53,541 nt of DNA from Sphingomonadales bacterium CG_4_10_14_3_um_filter_58_15 (GTDB lineage Bacteria > Pseudomonadota > Alphaproteobacteria > Sphingomonadales > Sphingomonadaceae). Every line of letters starts with the position of its first letter. Positions within the stretch are counted from its first letter, which is position 1. Shown here one piece after another: positions 27,570 through 36,265 of the stretch. A program made the position numbers and the translations under genes. The notes under the pieces were generated by a model. It had not been told where the DNA came from and searched no databases. It saw only the letters and a program-made list of their open reading frames with translations. The stretch is from NCBI GenBank assembly GCA_002783865.1, contig PFJE01000171.1, forward strand, positions 1 to 53,541. Direction: 5' to 3'.

Positions 27570-27590
27570 AAACGACAATTGTAGTCGTTT
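27570..27590 (-). terminator. Possible terminator after hflC
   Basis: On the minus strand AAACGAC-TACAATT-GTCGTTT, followed by two more T, begins 16 nt after the hflC stop. The stem is seven pairs and AT-containing, and the T run is short, so it may be leaky or attenuating. It would partly separate hflKC from degP. Confidence 0.45.
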
Positions 27591-27605
27591 CACTGGCAAT
27601 CGCGA

Positions 27606-28457
27606 CTAATTGCCCCGGAACTGGCGCAGATATTCGTTGTCGGGCGAGAGTACGAATGAACTCTGTGGATCATCCGGACCGCCACCCTGGAAGGTCGTTT
27701 CATAACTCTTCATGGCGCGGTAGAAATCATAGAAGTCGGCATCCTTGCCAAAGCTTTCAGCATAGGTCCGGGCGGCGCTGGCGTCGGCTTCGGCACGAAT
27801 GATCTGCGCCTGCTTTGCCCCTTGTGCCCGAATCGTCCGCGCTTCCTGATCGCGTGCCGTACGCATTCTCTGATAGGCGCTGTCGAGCGGTGTGCCGTCC
27901 GGCAAATCGGCGCGCTTGATGCGCACGTCGACGATTTCAGCGCCATATTGCCGCGCAACCCGGTTGAGGCCTGCCTGGATATTGTCCATCACTTGGCCGC
28001 GTTCCGGGCTGAGCAAGGCGGCAAACGGTCGCTTGCCGAGTTCATTTCGTAGCGCCGAGCCGAGGATTGGCCGCAGTTCATCCGACACGCGTTCTTCGCT
28101 GCCGGCTGCGATATACATGCGCAGCGGATCGGTGATCCGGAACCGCGCAAAGGCGTCGACTTGCAGTCTTAGCTGGTCGGTGGACAGCACTTGTTGCTGT
28201 TCCATCTCGACGTCACGGATACGCTTGTCGATCCAGACGATCTGTTCAAAAAACGGAATTTTGGCGATCAGGCCGGCGCCGGTTTCGCCAAAGGCTTCGC
28301 CAGCCTGGTAGCGGTTGACGATTCGCTTGGGCTCGCCAAGCTGGACAACTACGCCTTGCCGGGTTTCCGGCACGATGACGATGGTGTTGAGCAAGATGAA
28401 CAGCCCGGCGAGGATGATCACGCCAAGCGCGACAGGATTTTTAAAAATCTGTCCCAT
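27606..28457 (-). CDS. hflC: FtsH modulator HflC
   Basis: HflC and HflK form a large SPFH/prohibitin complex in the inner membrane that surrounds and restrains the FtsH protease. The 283-residue protein has one N-terminal helix (about residues 10-30), then the SPFH domain ('ETRQGVVVQLGEPKRIV', 'KIPFFEQIVWIDKRI', 'STDQLRLQVDAFARFRITDP'). A C-terminal coiled-coil region follows ('RTIRAQGAKQAQIIRAEADA'). It starts one base into the hflK stop (TAATG), so the two are translationally coupled. Confidence 0.96.
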   Translation of the reverse strand: MGQIFKNPVALGVIILAGLFILLNTIVIVPETRQGVVVQLGEPKRIVNRYQAGEAFGETGAGLIAKIPFFEQIVWIDKRIRDVEMEQQQVLSTDQLRLQVDAFARFRITDPLRMYIAAGSEERVSDELRPILGSALRNELGKRPFAALLSPERGQVMDNIQAGLNRVARQYGAEIVDVRIKRADLPDGTPLDSAYQRMRTARDQEARTIRAQGAKQAQIIRAEADASAARTYAESFGKDADFYDFYRAMKSYETTFQGGGPDDPQSSFVLSPDNEYLRQFRGN

Positions 28458-29560
28458 TATTTGCCCTCCGGCGTTGTAATCACGGGTTGCTGCGCGCGTT
28501 TCTTCAGTTCGGGCAAGGCCAGATAGGGCGTTACGCCTCTCGCCTCGATGACCGTCTTGTCGACCTTGGACAATACGCGTTCCATTGTTTCATAATACAT
28601 GCGCTGCCGGGTGACCCTCGGAGCCAGCCGATATTCTTCATAGACCTTGTCAAAGGCGGCAGATTCACCTTGCGCCTGAGCGGTGAGCTGTTGCGCATAA
28701 GCCCGGGCTTCATTGAGATAGGTCTGCGCTGTCTGCTGAGCGGCGGACACTTCTTTAAACGCATCGTTCACGGCAGCGGGTGGGTCGGCCTTTTTGATGG
28801 CGATACCGCGAATGACAACGCCAGCGCCGTAACCATCCAGCAATTGTTGCATATTCTGTTCGACCTGCTGTTCGATTTCCGTCCGTTGGGAGCCGATCGT
28901 ATCGTCCAGCGTGAAATTGGCTACCGCAGCCCGCATCGCGGCTTCGGCGACTTCCTTGATGGTTTCTTCCGGCTCGGCAATCTGGAACAGGAATAATTCG
29001 GGCGCCTTGATGTTCCAGCGCACCGAATAGGCAAGGTCGACGATATTCTGGTCGCCGGTCAGGATCAGCTTTTCAGACTCTCCCTCCGGGATGTCGATCG
29101 TCCGGATGTCCTCGACGTCAAGCTTGACCACTTGCTCCAGTGGCGTGGGAAGAGAAAAGTGAAGGCCCGGTTGCAGGGTCCGTGAATAGGAGCCGAGGAA
29201 GGTAACCACGCCGCGTTCCTGAGGGCTGACGCGGTGGATGCTGGTCAGCAATACCCAGAGAATAATAAAGGCGATCGCCATGAGCGGCCACCAGGATCGG
29301 CCGCCCGGACGCTTCGGGATACCGCCTCTGAAACCGCCGCCGGTGCCTCTTTTGAACAATTCTTCCAGAGAGCTGGCGCCCTTGCGTCCGCCACCGGAAG
29401 ACCCGCCTGGAGGGTTGCCCCAAGGGTTGCGTGGGCCGCCGCCATTGCCGCTACCACCATCGTTGCCGCTGTCGCCATTATTGCCCCAGGGGCCGGCCAT
29501 GTTCAAAATTGCGCCCAAAATCGATTTGCGACGCGCTCCGCCGTCAATATTTTTATCCAT
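28457..29560 (-). CDS. hflK: FtsH modulator HflK
   Basis: This is the HflC partner in the FtsH-regulating complex. The 367-residue protein has a cytoplasmic, glycine/asparagine-rich N-terminus ('GNNGDSGNDGGSGNGGGP'), a membrane helix near residues 95-115 and the SPFH domain ('VSPQERGVVTFLGSYSRTLQ', 'LILTGDQNIVDLAYSVRW'). A long helical tail follows. The track start at 29602 is replaced by the ATG at 29560 (MDKNIDGG), which has AAAGGAACG directly upstream. It is divergent from mrp across 71 nt. Confidence 0.95.
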   Translation of the reverse strand: MDKNIDGGARRKSILGAILNMAGPWGNNGDSGNDGGSGNGGGPRNPWGNPPGGSSGGGRKGASSLEELFKRGTGGGFRGGIPKRPGGRSWWPLMAIAFIILWVLLTSIHRVSPQERGVVTFLGSYSRTLQPGLHFSLPTPLEQVVKLDVEDIRTIDIPEGESEKLILTGDQNIVDLAYSVRWNIKAPELFLFQIAEPEETIKEVAEAAMRAAVANFTLDDTIGSQRTEIEQQVEQNMQQLLDGYGAGVVIRGIAIKKADPPAAVNDAFKEVSAAQQTAQTYLNEARAYAQQLTAQAQGESAAFDKVYEEYRLAPRVTRQRMYYETMERVLSKVDKTVIEARGVTPYLALPELKKRAQQPVITTPEGK

Positions 29561-29631
29561 CGTTCCTTTATAGGTAGCGCGCCGCCAGAAAAACAGTGTC
29601 AATCCGAGAAAAGTGTAACTATGTCGATCCG

Positions 29632-30594
29632 ATGACCGATATTTCCTCCATCGAAGCAGCGCTCGAAGGCGTTGCCAAAGGGCGTTTCAGCGCCGTAAAA
29701 TTCACACAAGGCCGGATCACTCTGGTGCTCAACGTCGGCGGTCTCGACGTGCGCGATCGCGGCCAGATCGAGATCGCGGTGAAAAGCAAGTTGCTCGAAT
29801 TGGACGGTGTCGAGACAGTCGATATCGCCATGACCGCCGAAAAGGTCGAGCGGCGTCTGATCGCGGTGGCCAGCGGCAAGGGCGGGGTTGGCAAGTCGAC
29901 ACTGTCCGCCAATCTGGCGATTGCGATGCAGCGGATGGGCCGCAAGGTCGGGATGGTGGATGCCGATATATATGGTCCGTCGCAGCCGCGCCTGCTGCAC
30001 TGCGAAGGCCAGCGACCGGAAGCCGAAGGCAAGCAGCTGATCCCGGTGCCGAATGATTATGATGTGCCGGTGTTGTCGATGGGCCATCTGGCGAAACCCG
30101 GACAGGCGATTGCCTGGCGCGGTCCGATGGCGGGCAAGGCGCTTGAACAATTGATCGACGCCCATTGGGGCGATGTCGAGGAACTGATCGTCGATATGCC
30201 GCCGGGCACCGGCGACGTGCAGCTTTCGATGATGCAGAATCACAAGCCGGTCGGCGCAGTGATCGTATCGACGCCACAGGATCTGGCGCTGATGGATGCG
30301 ACCCGGGCGGTGGACCTGTTCAATCAGGCGAAGATTCCAATCATCGGCATGGTCGAGAATATGGCGGGCTATCAATGTCCGCACTGTGGTGAGGTCAGCG
30401 ATCCGTTTGGTGCCGGCGGCGCCGAAGCCGCCGCGAAGACCATGGGCATGCCGTTTCTTGGCAGAATCCCGCTCGACATCGAAATCCGCAAGTCCAGCGA
30501 TGGCGGCACGCCGCCGGCCTGTACAGACGGGGTGCAGGGACAGGCGTTCCTTGATATTGCCAAAAAACTCGCGACATGGTTGGACAATCAATAG
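29632..30594 (+). CDS. mrp: Mrp/NBP35-family Fe-S carrier ATPase
   Basis: Mrp (ApbC) binds and transfers Fe-S clusters to apoproteins using ATP. The 320-residue protein has an N-terminal MIP18/DUF59-like domain (about residues 5-80), then the deviant Walker A 'VASGKGGVGKST', 'DADIYGPSQPRLL', 'DMPPGTGDVQLSM', and the cluster-binding CxxC in 'YQCPHCGEVSDPFG'. The track start is a GTG at 29596; the ATG at 29632 begins right at the conserved N-terminal domain. It is followed after 17 nt by the CoA-binding protein gene. Confidence 0.94.
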   Translation: MTDISSIEAALEGVAKGRFSAVKFTQGRITLVLNVGGLDVRDRGQIEIAVKSKLLELDGVETVDIAMTAEKVERRLIAVASGKGGVGKSTLSANLAIAMQRMGRKVGMVDADIYGPSQPRLLHCEGQRPEAEGKQLIPVPNDYDVPVLSMGHLAKPGQAIAWRGPMAGKALEQLIDAHWGDVEELIVDMPPGTGDVQLSMMQNHKPVGAVIVSTPQDLALMDATRAVDLFNQAKIPIIGMVENMAGYQCPHCGEVSDPFGAGGAEAAAKTMGMPFLGRIPLDIEIRKSSDGGTPPACTDGVQGQAFLDIAKKLATWLDNQ

Positions 30595-30611
30595 TCGAAA
30601 GGAACGGCATC

Positions 30612-31049
30612 ATGCTGCTGGAAAGCGATCAGGATATAGCCGCATTGCTGACATCGACCAGGCGGATCGCCTTGGTCGGCGCGTCGGCCAAGCCCGGGCG
30701 GGCGAGCAACGAGATATTCCGCTTTCTGCTGGAGCAGGGCTATGATGTCGTGCCGGTCAATCCCCTTCTCGCCGGACAAACCTTGCACGGTGTCCCGGTC
30801 GTAGCCTCGCTAGAAGAAATTGAGGGTACCATCGATATGGTCGACATTTTCCGCAATAGCGCAGCCGCCGCAGATGCCGTCGACGAAGCCATTGCTGTGG
30901 GTGCCAAATCGGTCTGGATGCAGCTGGGTGTGATCAACGAAGCGGCGGCCCAGCGGGCGATTGCTGCGGGGTTGAAAGTCGTGATGGATCGTTGCCCAAA
31001 AATCGAAATGCCCCGTCTGGGCCTGCTAAAGAACGCCCATGGTGGCTGA
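30612..31049 (+). CDS. CoA-binding domain protein (YccU-like)
   Basis: The 145-residue protein is a single Rossmann-like CoA-binding domain similar to the N-terminus of succinyl-CoA synthetase alpha. It has 'RRIALVGASAKPGRASNEIF' near residue 18, 'LLEQGYDVVPVNPLLAGQTL' and 'KVVMDRCPKIEMPRL' near the end. It has no catalytic partner domain and no assigned role. The ATG at 30612 has AAAGGAAC upstream and is preferred to the track start at 30576. Its end overlaps the next gene by 11 nt. Confidence 0.87.
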   Translation: MLLESDQDIAALLTSTRRIALVGASAKPGRASNEIFRFLLEQGYDVVPVNPLLAGQTLHGVPVVASLEEIEGTIDMVDIFRNSAAAADAVDEAIAVGAKSVWMQLGVINEAAAQRAIAAGLKVVMDRCPKIEMPRLGLLKNAHGG

Positions 31050-33327
31050 ACCGGACATCGATCAGCCTGATGATGCTCGCACTGGATTGAATCGCCGCAA
31101 ATTCCTGATTGGCGGTGGTGCGGTCGGCGGGCTTGTCGTCGCCTGGGCGCTTTGGCCGCGCAGCTATGAACCCAATGTCGCCGCCACCGAGAATGACCAG
31201 ATCTTTGGCGCTTTTCTCAAAATATCTGAAGATGGGCAGGTCACCGTGGTCGTGCCGCAAAGCGAAATGGGGCAGGGCGTCTACACTGTCCTCCCGCAAA
31301 TCCTGGCCGACGAACTGGGTGCCGACTGGCGCACGGTTGCGGTGGAACCGGCGCCGATCAACCCGCTGTACAGCAACGGTCTGCTGGCCGAGCAGTGGGC
31401 GGTTTCCCTTATGCCCGCCGGTGCCGAGAAATTGGCCGACAATGCTGCGGTCCGATGGATTGCGCAGAGTGTCGCGGTCCGCGAACAGTTTATAGTGACT
31501 GCCGATTCCACCTCAATCCCTGCTTTCGCGGGAAGTTTTCGGGAAGCGGGTGCGGCGGCGCGGGTTTTGCTGACCAAGGCTGCGGCTGCGAAATGGGATG
31601 TCGCCTGGGAAAGCTGCACGGTCGAAAATGGGATCATCTCGAGCGGGGAGAAGAAACTGCGGTTCGGCGAACTGATCCGCGATGCGGCCAATGAGACGCT
31701 GCCCGATCCGGTGCCGCTCCGACCGGCTGGTGCCGGCAAATTGATCGGGCAGGACGTCACGCGTCTCGACCTGCCCAGCAAACTGGATGGTTCCGCCAAT
31801 TTTGCCGGTGATATCCGCCTGCCGGACATGGTCTTTGCGGCGATAAGGCAAGGCCCGATTGGCGACACCAGGCTGAAATCGTTCAACCGCGCAGGGGCCA
31901 GCAAGATCACCGGCTTTATCGATGTGGTCCAACACGACAAATGGATCGCTGCGGTCGCAACCAACTGGTGGGCGGCCAATCGGGCGCTGGACAAAATGAG
32001 TCCGGTTTTCGAGACCAAGGGATTTCTCGCCGATAGCGACAAGATCGACGCCGCCTTGCGCGAGGCACTCGATGAGGGGTCGGGGACACGCTTTGTGACG
32101 CGCGGTGATACCAAAGGCCTGTTCGACAAGGATAATGGCTTTCAGGCGCGCTACCATGCCGATGCGGCATTGCATGCGCCGATTGAAACGCGAACGGCTA
32201 CGGCAGAATATAAGGATGGCGGTCTGGAACTGTGGATGGCCACGCAGGCACCGGTCGCAGCGGTCCAGGCAGCGGCGAGAATGCTCAACATCGCTCAGGA
32301 CCGGGTGACGCTATATCCGATGCTGAGCGGCGGATCTTTCGACCGCAATCTCGACAATGATATCGCTGGCCAGGTTGCCCTGATGGCAAAGCAAATGGGA
32401 CGCCCTGTGCAACTGGTCTGGTCCCGCGCCGAAGATTTGATGCACGATCATTACCGGGCCCCGAGCCAGGCCCGGCTGGATGCGGCCATGGCCAAGGCCG
32501 GGCGCATCACGGCGCTGCAGATCAAGATCGCCGCGCCGCCCTCCGCCCGCGAACAGGTCAAACGGCTGTTCGACGGCATGGACAATGTCGCAGCGATGCG
32601 CTCCTCGATCGGTGAAGCCGATATCAAGGCCGTCGCCGGACTCGAAGTGCCCTATGATATTCCCAATCTGACCGTCGATCATCACCCGGCTTTCGTGGGG
32701 GTACCGACCGGCAACTGGCGCAGCAACGCCCATAGCAGCAATGTTTTCTTTCTGGAATCGTTCATCGATGAGCTGGCAGCGAAGGCCGCGATCGAACCTT
32801 TGTCGTTCCGGATGCAGATGATGAACAACCAGCCGAGACTGGCGCGTTGCCTGACCGGTGTAGCCGCGATGGCCGGCTGGGATGGCGGGCTGGAACAAAG
32901 CGGTCAAGGGATCGCTTGTCACAGCATGCGCGGCGGCCATATTGCCGTTATCACAAGCGCCAGCCGGGGGGGAAGCGGCCTTGAAGTGCGTCGCATTTCG
33001 GCGACGGTCGATATCGGCCGGATCATCCATCCCGACATTGCCCGGCAGCAGATCGAAGGCGGCATAATCTTCGGACTGGCGATGGCATTGGGTAGTGCGA
33101 CCCGATTTGAGAAGGGGCTGCCAACGGCAAAGCGTCTGCGCGACCTGTCGCTGCCGCGGCTGGCTGAAATTCCGCCGATCCAGATCGAATTTATCAGAAG
33201 CGAGGAAGAGCCGGCAGGCTATGAAGAGCTTGGTGTGCCAGCGGTTGCGCCAGCGGTTGCCAATGCGCTATTCTCGGCAACCGGCGTCCGCCTTCGGCAA
33301 TTGCCACTTTTCGGGGAAGTATCATAA
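31039..33327 (+). CDS. Molybdenum hydroxylase large subunit (isoquinoline 1-oxidoreductase beta-like)
   Basis: The 762-residue protein belongs to the xanthine dehydrogenase/aldehyde oxidase molybdopterin-binding family, in the IorB-like branch. A twin-arginine signal is visible in 'GLNRRKFLIGGGAVGG', so the folded holoenzyme should be exported. Conserved pieces include 'PQSEMGQGVYTVLPQILADE', 'GVPTGNWRSNAHSSNVFF' and the near-C-terminal 'GYEELGVPAVAPAVANAL', where the active-site glutamate is expected. IorB enzymes need a small [2Fe-2S] subunit; no such gene is in the window. It overlaps the CoA-binding gene and is 3 nt before hemH. The substrate is unknown. Confidence 0.9.
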   Translation: MVAEPDIDQPDDARTGLNRRKFLIGGGAVGGLVVAWALWPRSYEPNVAATENDQIFGAFLKISEDGQVTVVVPQSEMGQGVYTVLPQILADELGADWRTVAVEPAPINPLYSNGLLAEQWAVSLMPAGAEKLADNAAVRWIAQSVAVREQFIVTADSTSIPAFAGSFREAGAAARVLLTKAAAAKWDVAWESCTVENGIISSGEKKLRFGELIRDAANETLPDPVPLRPAGAGKLIGQDVTRLDLPSKLDGSANFAGDIRLPDMVFAAIRQGPIGDTRLKSFNRAGASKITGFIDVVQHDKWIAAVATNWWAANRALDKMSPVFETKGFLADSDKIDAALREALDEGSGTRFVTRGDTKGLFDKDNGFQARYHADAALHAPIETRTATAEYKDGGLELWMATQAPVAAVQAAARMLNIAQDRVTLYPMLSGGSFDRNLDNDIAGQVALMAKQMGRPVQLVWSRAEDLMHDHYRAPSQARLDAAMAKAGRITALQIKIAAPPSAREQVKRLFDGMDNVAAMRSSIGEADIKAVAGLEVPYDIPNLTVDHHPAFVGVPTGNWRSNAHSSNVFFLESFIDELAAKAAIEPLSFRMQMMNNQPRLARCLTGVAAMAGWDGGLEQSGQGIACHSMRGGHIAVITSASRGGSGLEVRRISATVDIGRIIHPDIARQQIEGGIIFGLAMALGSATRFEKGLPTAKRLRDLSLPRLAEIPPIQIEFIRSEEEPAGYEELGVPAVAPAVANALFSATGVRLRQLPLFGEVS

Positions 33328-33330
33328 GTC

Positions 33331-34338
33331 ATGCGTGAAACGGGACCATTGCCAACCGATCATCCGCCGGTGGCGGCGAAGAAGATCGGCGTCTTGCTGG
33401 TCAATCTGGGCACACCCGATGCGCCGGACAAGCAAGCCGTAAAACGCTATCTCAAGGAGTTTCTGTCGGACAAGCGGGTGGTCGAGATTCCCTCAATCAT
33501 CTGGCAGCCGCTATTGCGCGGCGTCATTCTCAACACACGACCGGCAAAATCCGCCGAAGCCTATAGCCTGGTCTGGACCGAAGACGGGTCGCCGCTGGCA
33601 TTCTACACCCGCAAACAGGCGGAAAAGCTTGCCGATACAATTGATGGCGTGATGGTCGACTGGGCGATGCGCTACGGCAATCCAAGCATCAAGAGCCGGC
33701 TGGATGTGATGAAAGCCGCCGGATGCGACCGCATCTTGATCGCGCCGCTCTATCCGCAATATAGCGGTGCCACCACCGCCAGCGTCCATGATGCGGTGTT
33801 CGACGCGATTGCCGCGATGCGCTGGCAACCGGCGATCCGGCTGCTCCCGGCCTATCATGATGACCCCGCCTATATCGATGCGCTGGCCATCAGCCTGGAG
33901 CGCGACATTGCCGCGCTGGATTTTGAGCCGGATGCGATCGTCGCCAGTTTTCACGGCATGCCGCAACGCACGCTGGAACTGGGCGATCCCTATCACTGCC
34001 ACTGTCAAAAGACCGCTCGCCTGCTCTCCGAGAGGATGGGCAAGGAACTGGTCGTGGCATTCCAGTCGCGCTTTGGCCGGGCGAAATGGCTGGGCCCGCC
34101 AACCGACGAAGTGCTGGAGGCGCTGCCGGGGCAGGGAAAGAAGAATATCGCGATATTTGCACCGGGATTTTCAAGTGACTGTCTGGAAACCTGCGAGGAA
34201 CTGGCGATCAGGGGCAAGGAACAGTTTGAAGCCGGCGGCGGCGAAAAATTTGCCTATCTCCCCTGCCTGAATGACAGTGATATCAGCATCGCTATGCTGG
34301 ACAAGCTGATACGGCGGGAATTGTCCGGGTGGATCTAG
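33331..34338 (+). CDS. hemH: Ferrochelatase
   Basis: Ferrochelatase inserts Fe2+ into protoporphyrin IX, the last step of haem b synthesis. The 335-residue protein begins its core with 'GVLLVNLGTPDAPDKQAVKR'. It has 'PLYPQYSGATTASVHDAV', the catalytic histidine in 'VASFHGMPQRTLELGDPYH' and the second active-site motif 'PGFSSDCLETCEELAIRG'. Cysteines in 'DCLETCEE' and 'YLPCLND' could bind the [2Fe-2S] cluster seen in some alphaproteobacterial enzymes, which is inference here. Its end overlaps the ribbon-helix-helix gene by 10 nt. Confidence 0.95.
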   Translation: MRETGPLPTDHPPVAAKKIGVLLVNLGTPDAPDKQAVKRYLKEFLSDKRVVEIPSIIWQPLLRGVILNTRPAKSAEAYSLVWTEDGSPLAFYTRKQAEKLADTIDGVMVDWAMRYGNPSIKSRLDVMKAAGCDRILIAPLYPQYSGATTASVHDAVFDAIAAMRWQPAIRLLPAYHDDPAYIDALAISLERDIAALDFEPDAIVASFHGMPQRTLELGDPYHCHCQKTARLLSERMGKELVVAFQSRFGRAKWLGPPTDEVLEALPGQGKKNIAIFAPGFSSDCLETCEELAIRGKEQFEAGGGEKFAYLPCLNDSDISIAMLDKLIRRELSGWI

Positions 34339-34592
34339 AACGTTCCGAAATCTTTCACCCGCCGGTCAAGCGCAGCATCACGATTGCCGGGCATCAAACA
34401 TCGATTTCGCTTGAGCCTTTGTTCTGGGAAATGCTGAAAACCGCCTCGGATCGTCGCGGGCTGCCGCTCAACGCATTGGTCGCCCGGATAGACGTCGAGC
34501 GGATCGCCGCGGCCCGGCCGCCGGGCCTCGCGACCGCTATCCGCCTGTGGCTCGCCAATGATATGCTTGGAAAAACCGCTCAAGCCGACTAA
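34329..34592 (+). CDS. Ribbon-helix-helix domain protein
   Basis: The 87-residue protein matches the alphaproteobacterial RHH_4 type: 'VKRSITIAGHQTSISLEPLF' forms the strand and first helix, and 'RGLPLNALVARIDVERI' the second helix. It is probably a small DNA-binding regulator. The start is GTG inside the 3' end of hemH, in a different frame. crcB follows after 9 nt. No toxin-like partner is adjacent, so I do not call it an antitoxin. Confidence 0.82.
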   Translation: MDLERSEIFHPPVKRSITIAGHQTSISLEPLFWEMLKTASDRRGLPLNALVARIDVERIAAARPPGLATAIRLWLANDMLGKTAQAD

Positions 34593-34601
34593 GGGACGCC
34601 C

Positions 34602-34979
34602 ATGAACGCTACCCTTCTTGTCATGGCAGGCGGTGCGATGGGTGCGGCGGGACGCTATCATCTCGGCCGACTTGTCTTTCACCTTGCTCCTGTGGGTTAC
34701 CCCATTGGAACCTTGCTGGCCAACATGACCGGCGGCCTTCTTATGGGTGTGCTGGCCGGTGTGCTGGCCCGCAGCAATTTTGTCGATGAGCCGTGGCGGC
34801 TGTTGCTTGGCGTTGGCCTGCTTGGTGGTTTTACAACTTTTTCGGCCTTTAGTTTGGAAGTTCTCAATATGATCGAGCGCAGTGAATGGGGCATCGCAAT
34901 CTTATATGCCTTGGTCTCCGTCGTCGGTTCCGTGCTGGCCGTGTTTGCCGGCCTGATGGCAGTGAGGGCACTGGCATGA
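34602..34979 (+). CDS. crcB: Fluoride efflux channel CrcB/Fluc
   Basis: CrcB dimers export fluoride passively through the inner membrane. The 125-residue protein has four helices and the family motifs 'GGAMGAAGRYHLGRLV', 'PIGTLLANMTGG' (with the pore asparagine) and 'GLLGGFTTFSAFSLE' (TTFS with pore phenylalanine). No fluoride riboswitch lies in the 9 nt upstream gap, so control would be at the operon level. The stop overlaps the rluA-type start by 4 nt. Confidence 0.95.
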   Translation: MNATLLVMAGGAMGAAGRYHLGRLVFHLAPVGYPIGTLLANMTGGLLMGVLAGVLARSNFVDEPWRLLLGVGLLGGFTTFSAFSLEVLNMIERSEWGIAILYALVSVVGSVLAVFAGLMAVRALA

Positions 34980-36265
34980 GCGGCTTTGATCCCACCGCCG
35001 AAAGCGGCTCCGAGGAAGAAACGCCGCAGGGCTCGACCAAAGAACAGATGCAGACGCTGAAGACGCTGGATGTCCGGCAATTCACGGTTTCTGCCGATGA
35101 CGACGATATCCGGGTCGATCGCTGGTTCAAGCGGCACATGGACGACGTGCCGTTCAACATCGTTTCGCGCTGGGCGCGGACCGGGCAATTGCGGGTCGAT
35201 GGCAAAAGAGTGGCGCCGGGCGATCGCTTGCAGGCCGGGCAGGTATTGCGGGTGCCCCCGCAGGAAATCGAACGGCCGGGGCGCGTTGCCAAAGCCAAGA
35301 CCGATCTGTCGCAGGACCAGATCGATTTTGCCCGGGAACTGGTCATTCACAAGGACAAATCGGCGATTGTCGTCAACAAGCCTCCCGGACTGGCAACACA
35401 GGGCGGCAGCAAGACCACGACCCATCTTGATGGCCTGCTCGACGCGCTGACCTTTGATGCCAAGTCACGACCCAAGCTGGTCCACCGGCTCGACAAGGAT
35501 ACCAGCGGGGTGATCCTGCTGGCGCGCTCACCGGGGGCTGCGGCCTTTTTCTCCAAACGTTTTTCCGGTCGCGATGTCCGCAAAGTTTACTGGGCGCTCG
35601 TCATGGGCGTGCCGGAAATCGCCGATGGCGTCATCGACTTGCCGCTGTCCAAGCAACCGGGCTCCGGCGGCGAAAAAATGCACGTCGATGAAGAGAATGG
35701 CCAATCGGCAAAATCGCGCTACCGGATCATCGAACGGGCGGGCAACCGCGCCTGCTGGGTTGAATTGCAGCCGCATACCGGGCGTACGCATCAGCTGCGT
35801 GTGCATATGGCGGCGATCGGCCATCCGATTGTCGGTGACGGCAAATATGGCGGCAAGGATGCGTTTCTGACCGGCACGATCAGTCGCAAGATGCATTTGC
35901 ACGCAAGGCGTCTGCGGATCGAGCATCCCGACGGCCACAATCTTGACGTGACCGCGGATCTGCCGACCCATTTTGCCGAATCCATCGATAATCTCGGGCT
36001 CGACCTGATTCTGGGCGACCTGCCGCTCGACGAGAAGAAGCCGGGCGGAAAATTGGTGCGGAAACAGCAGGCCAAGGCGCATGCCAAGATGATTCGCAAG
36101 GACAAGCGCGGCGAGCGCCGTGGTCGCGGCGAGATTGATGGCAAGCCGGTGAAGGCGGGCAAGCCGACCAAGCGGGAACGGCCCAATGCCGGCAAGGCAA
36201 CCCACAAGAAAAACATGCCGCACAAGGCCAAGGTCAAGCAGGCGCTGCGCAAGAAGCCCAAATAA
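34976..36265 (+). CDS. RluA-family pseudouridine synthase with basic tail
   Basis: The 429-residue protein has an S4 RNA-binding domain ('VDRWFKRHMDDVPFNIVSRW', 'ARTGQLRVDGKRV'), then the RluA catalytic domain with the active aspartate in 'LVHRLDKDTSGVILLAR' and 'PHTGRTHQLRVHMAAIGHPI'. It most likely modifies 23S rRNA, as RluC/RluD do. The last 80 residues form a very Lys/Arg-rich tail ('RKDKRGERRGRGEIDGK...', 'KKNMPHKAKVKQALRKK') that could strengthen ribosome binding. The start at 34976 overlaps the crcB stop as ATGA; the track start at 34886 lies inside crcB. Confidence 0.93.
   Translation: MSGFDPTAESGSEEETPQGSTKEQMQTLKTLDVRQFTVSADDDDIRVDRWFKRHMDDVPFNIVSRWARTGQLRVDGKRVAPGDRLQAGQVLRVPPQEIERPGRVAKAKTDLSQDQIDFARELVIHKDKSAIVVNKPPGLATQGGSKTTTHLDGLLDALTFDAKSRPKLVHRLDKDTSGVILLARSPGAAAFFSKRFSGRDVRKVYWALVMGVPEIADGVIDLPLSKQPGSGGEKMHVDEENGQSAKSRYRIIERAGNRACWVELQPHTGRTHQLRVHMAAIGHPIVGDGKYGGKDAFLTGTISRKMHLHARRLRIEHPDGHNLDVTADLPTHFAESIDNLGLDLILGDLPLDEKKPGGKLVRKQQAKAHAKMIRKDKRGERRGRGEIDGKPVKAGKPTKRERPNAGKATHKKNMPHKAKVKQALRKKPK

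Noticed and set aside
34593-34601. Fluoride riboswitch before crcB
   Set aside because: The gap is 9 nt inside an operon; there is no room for the aptamer.
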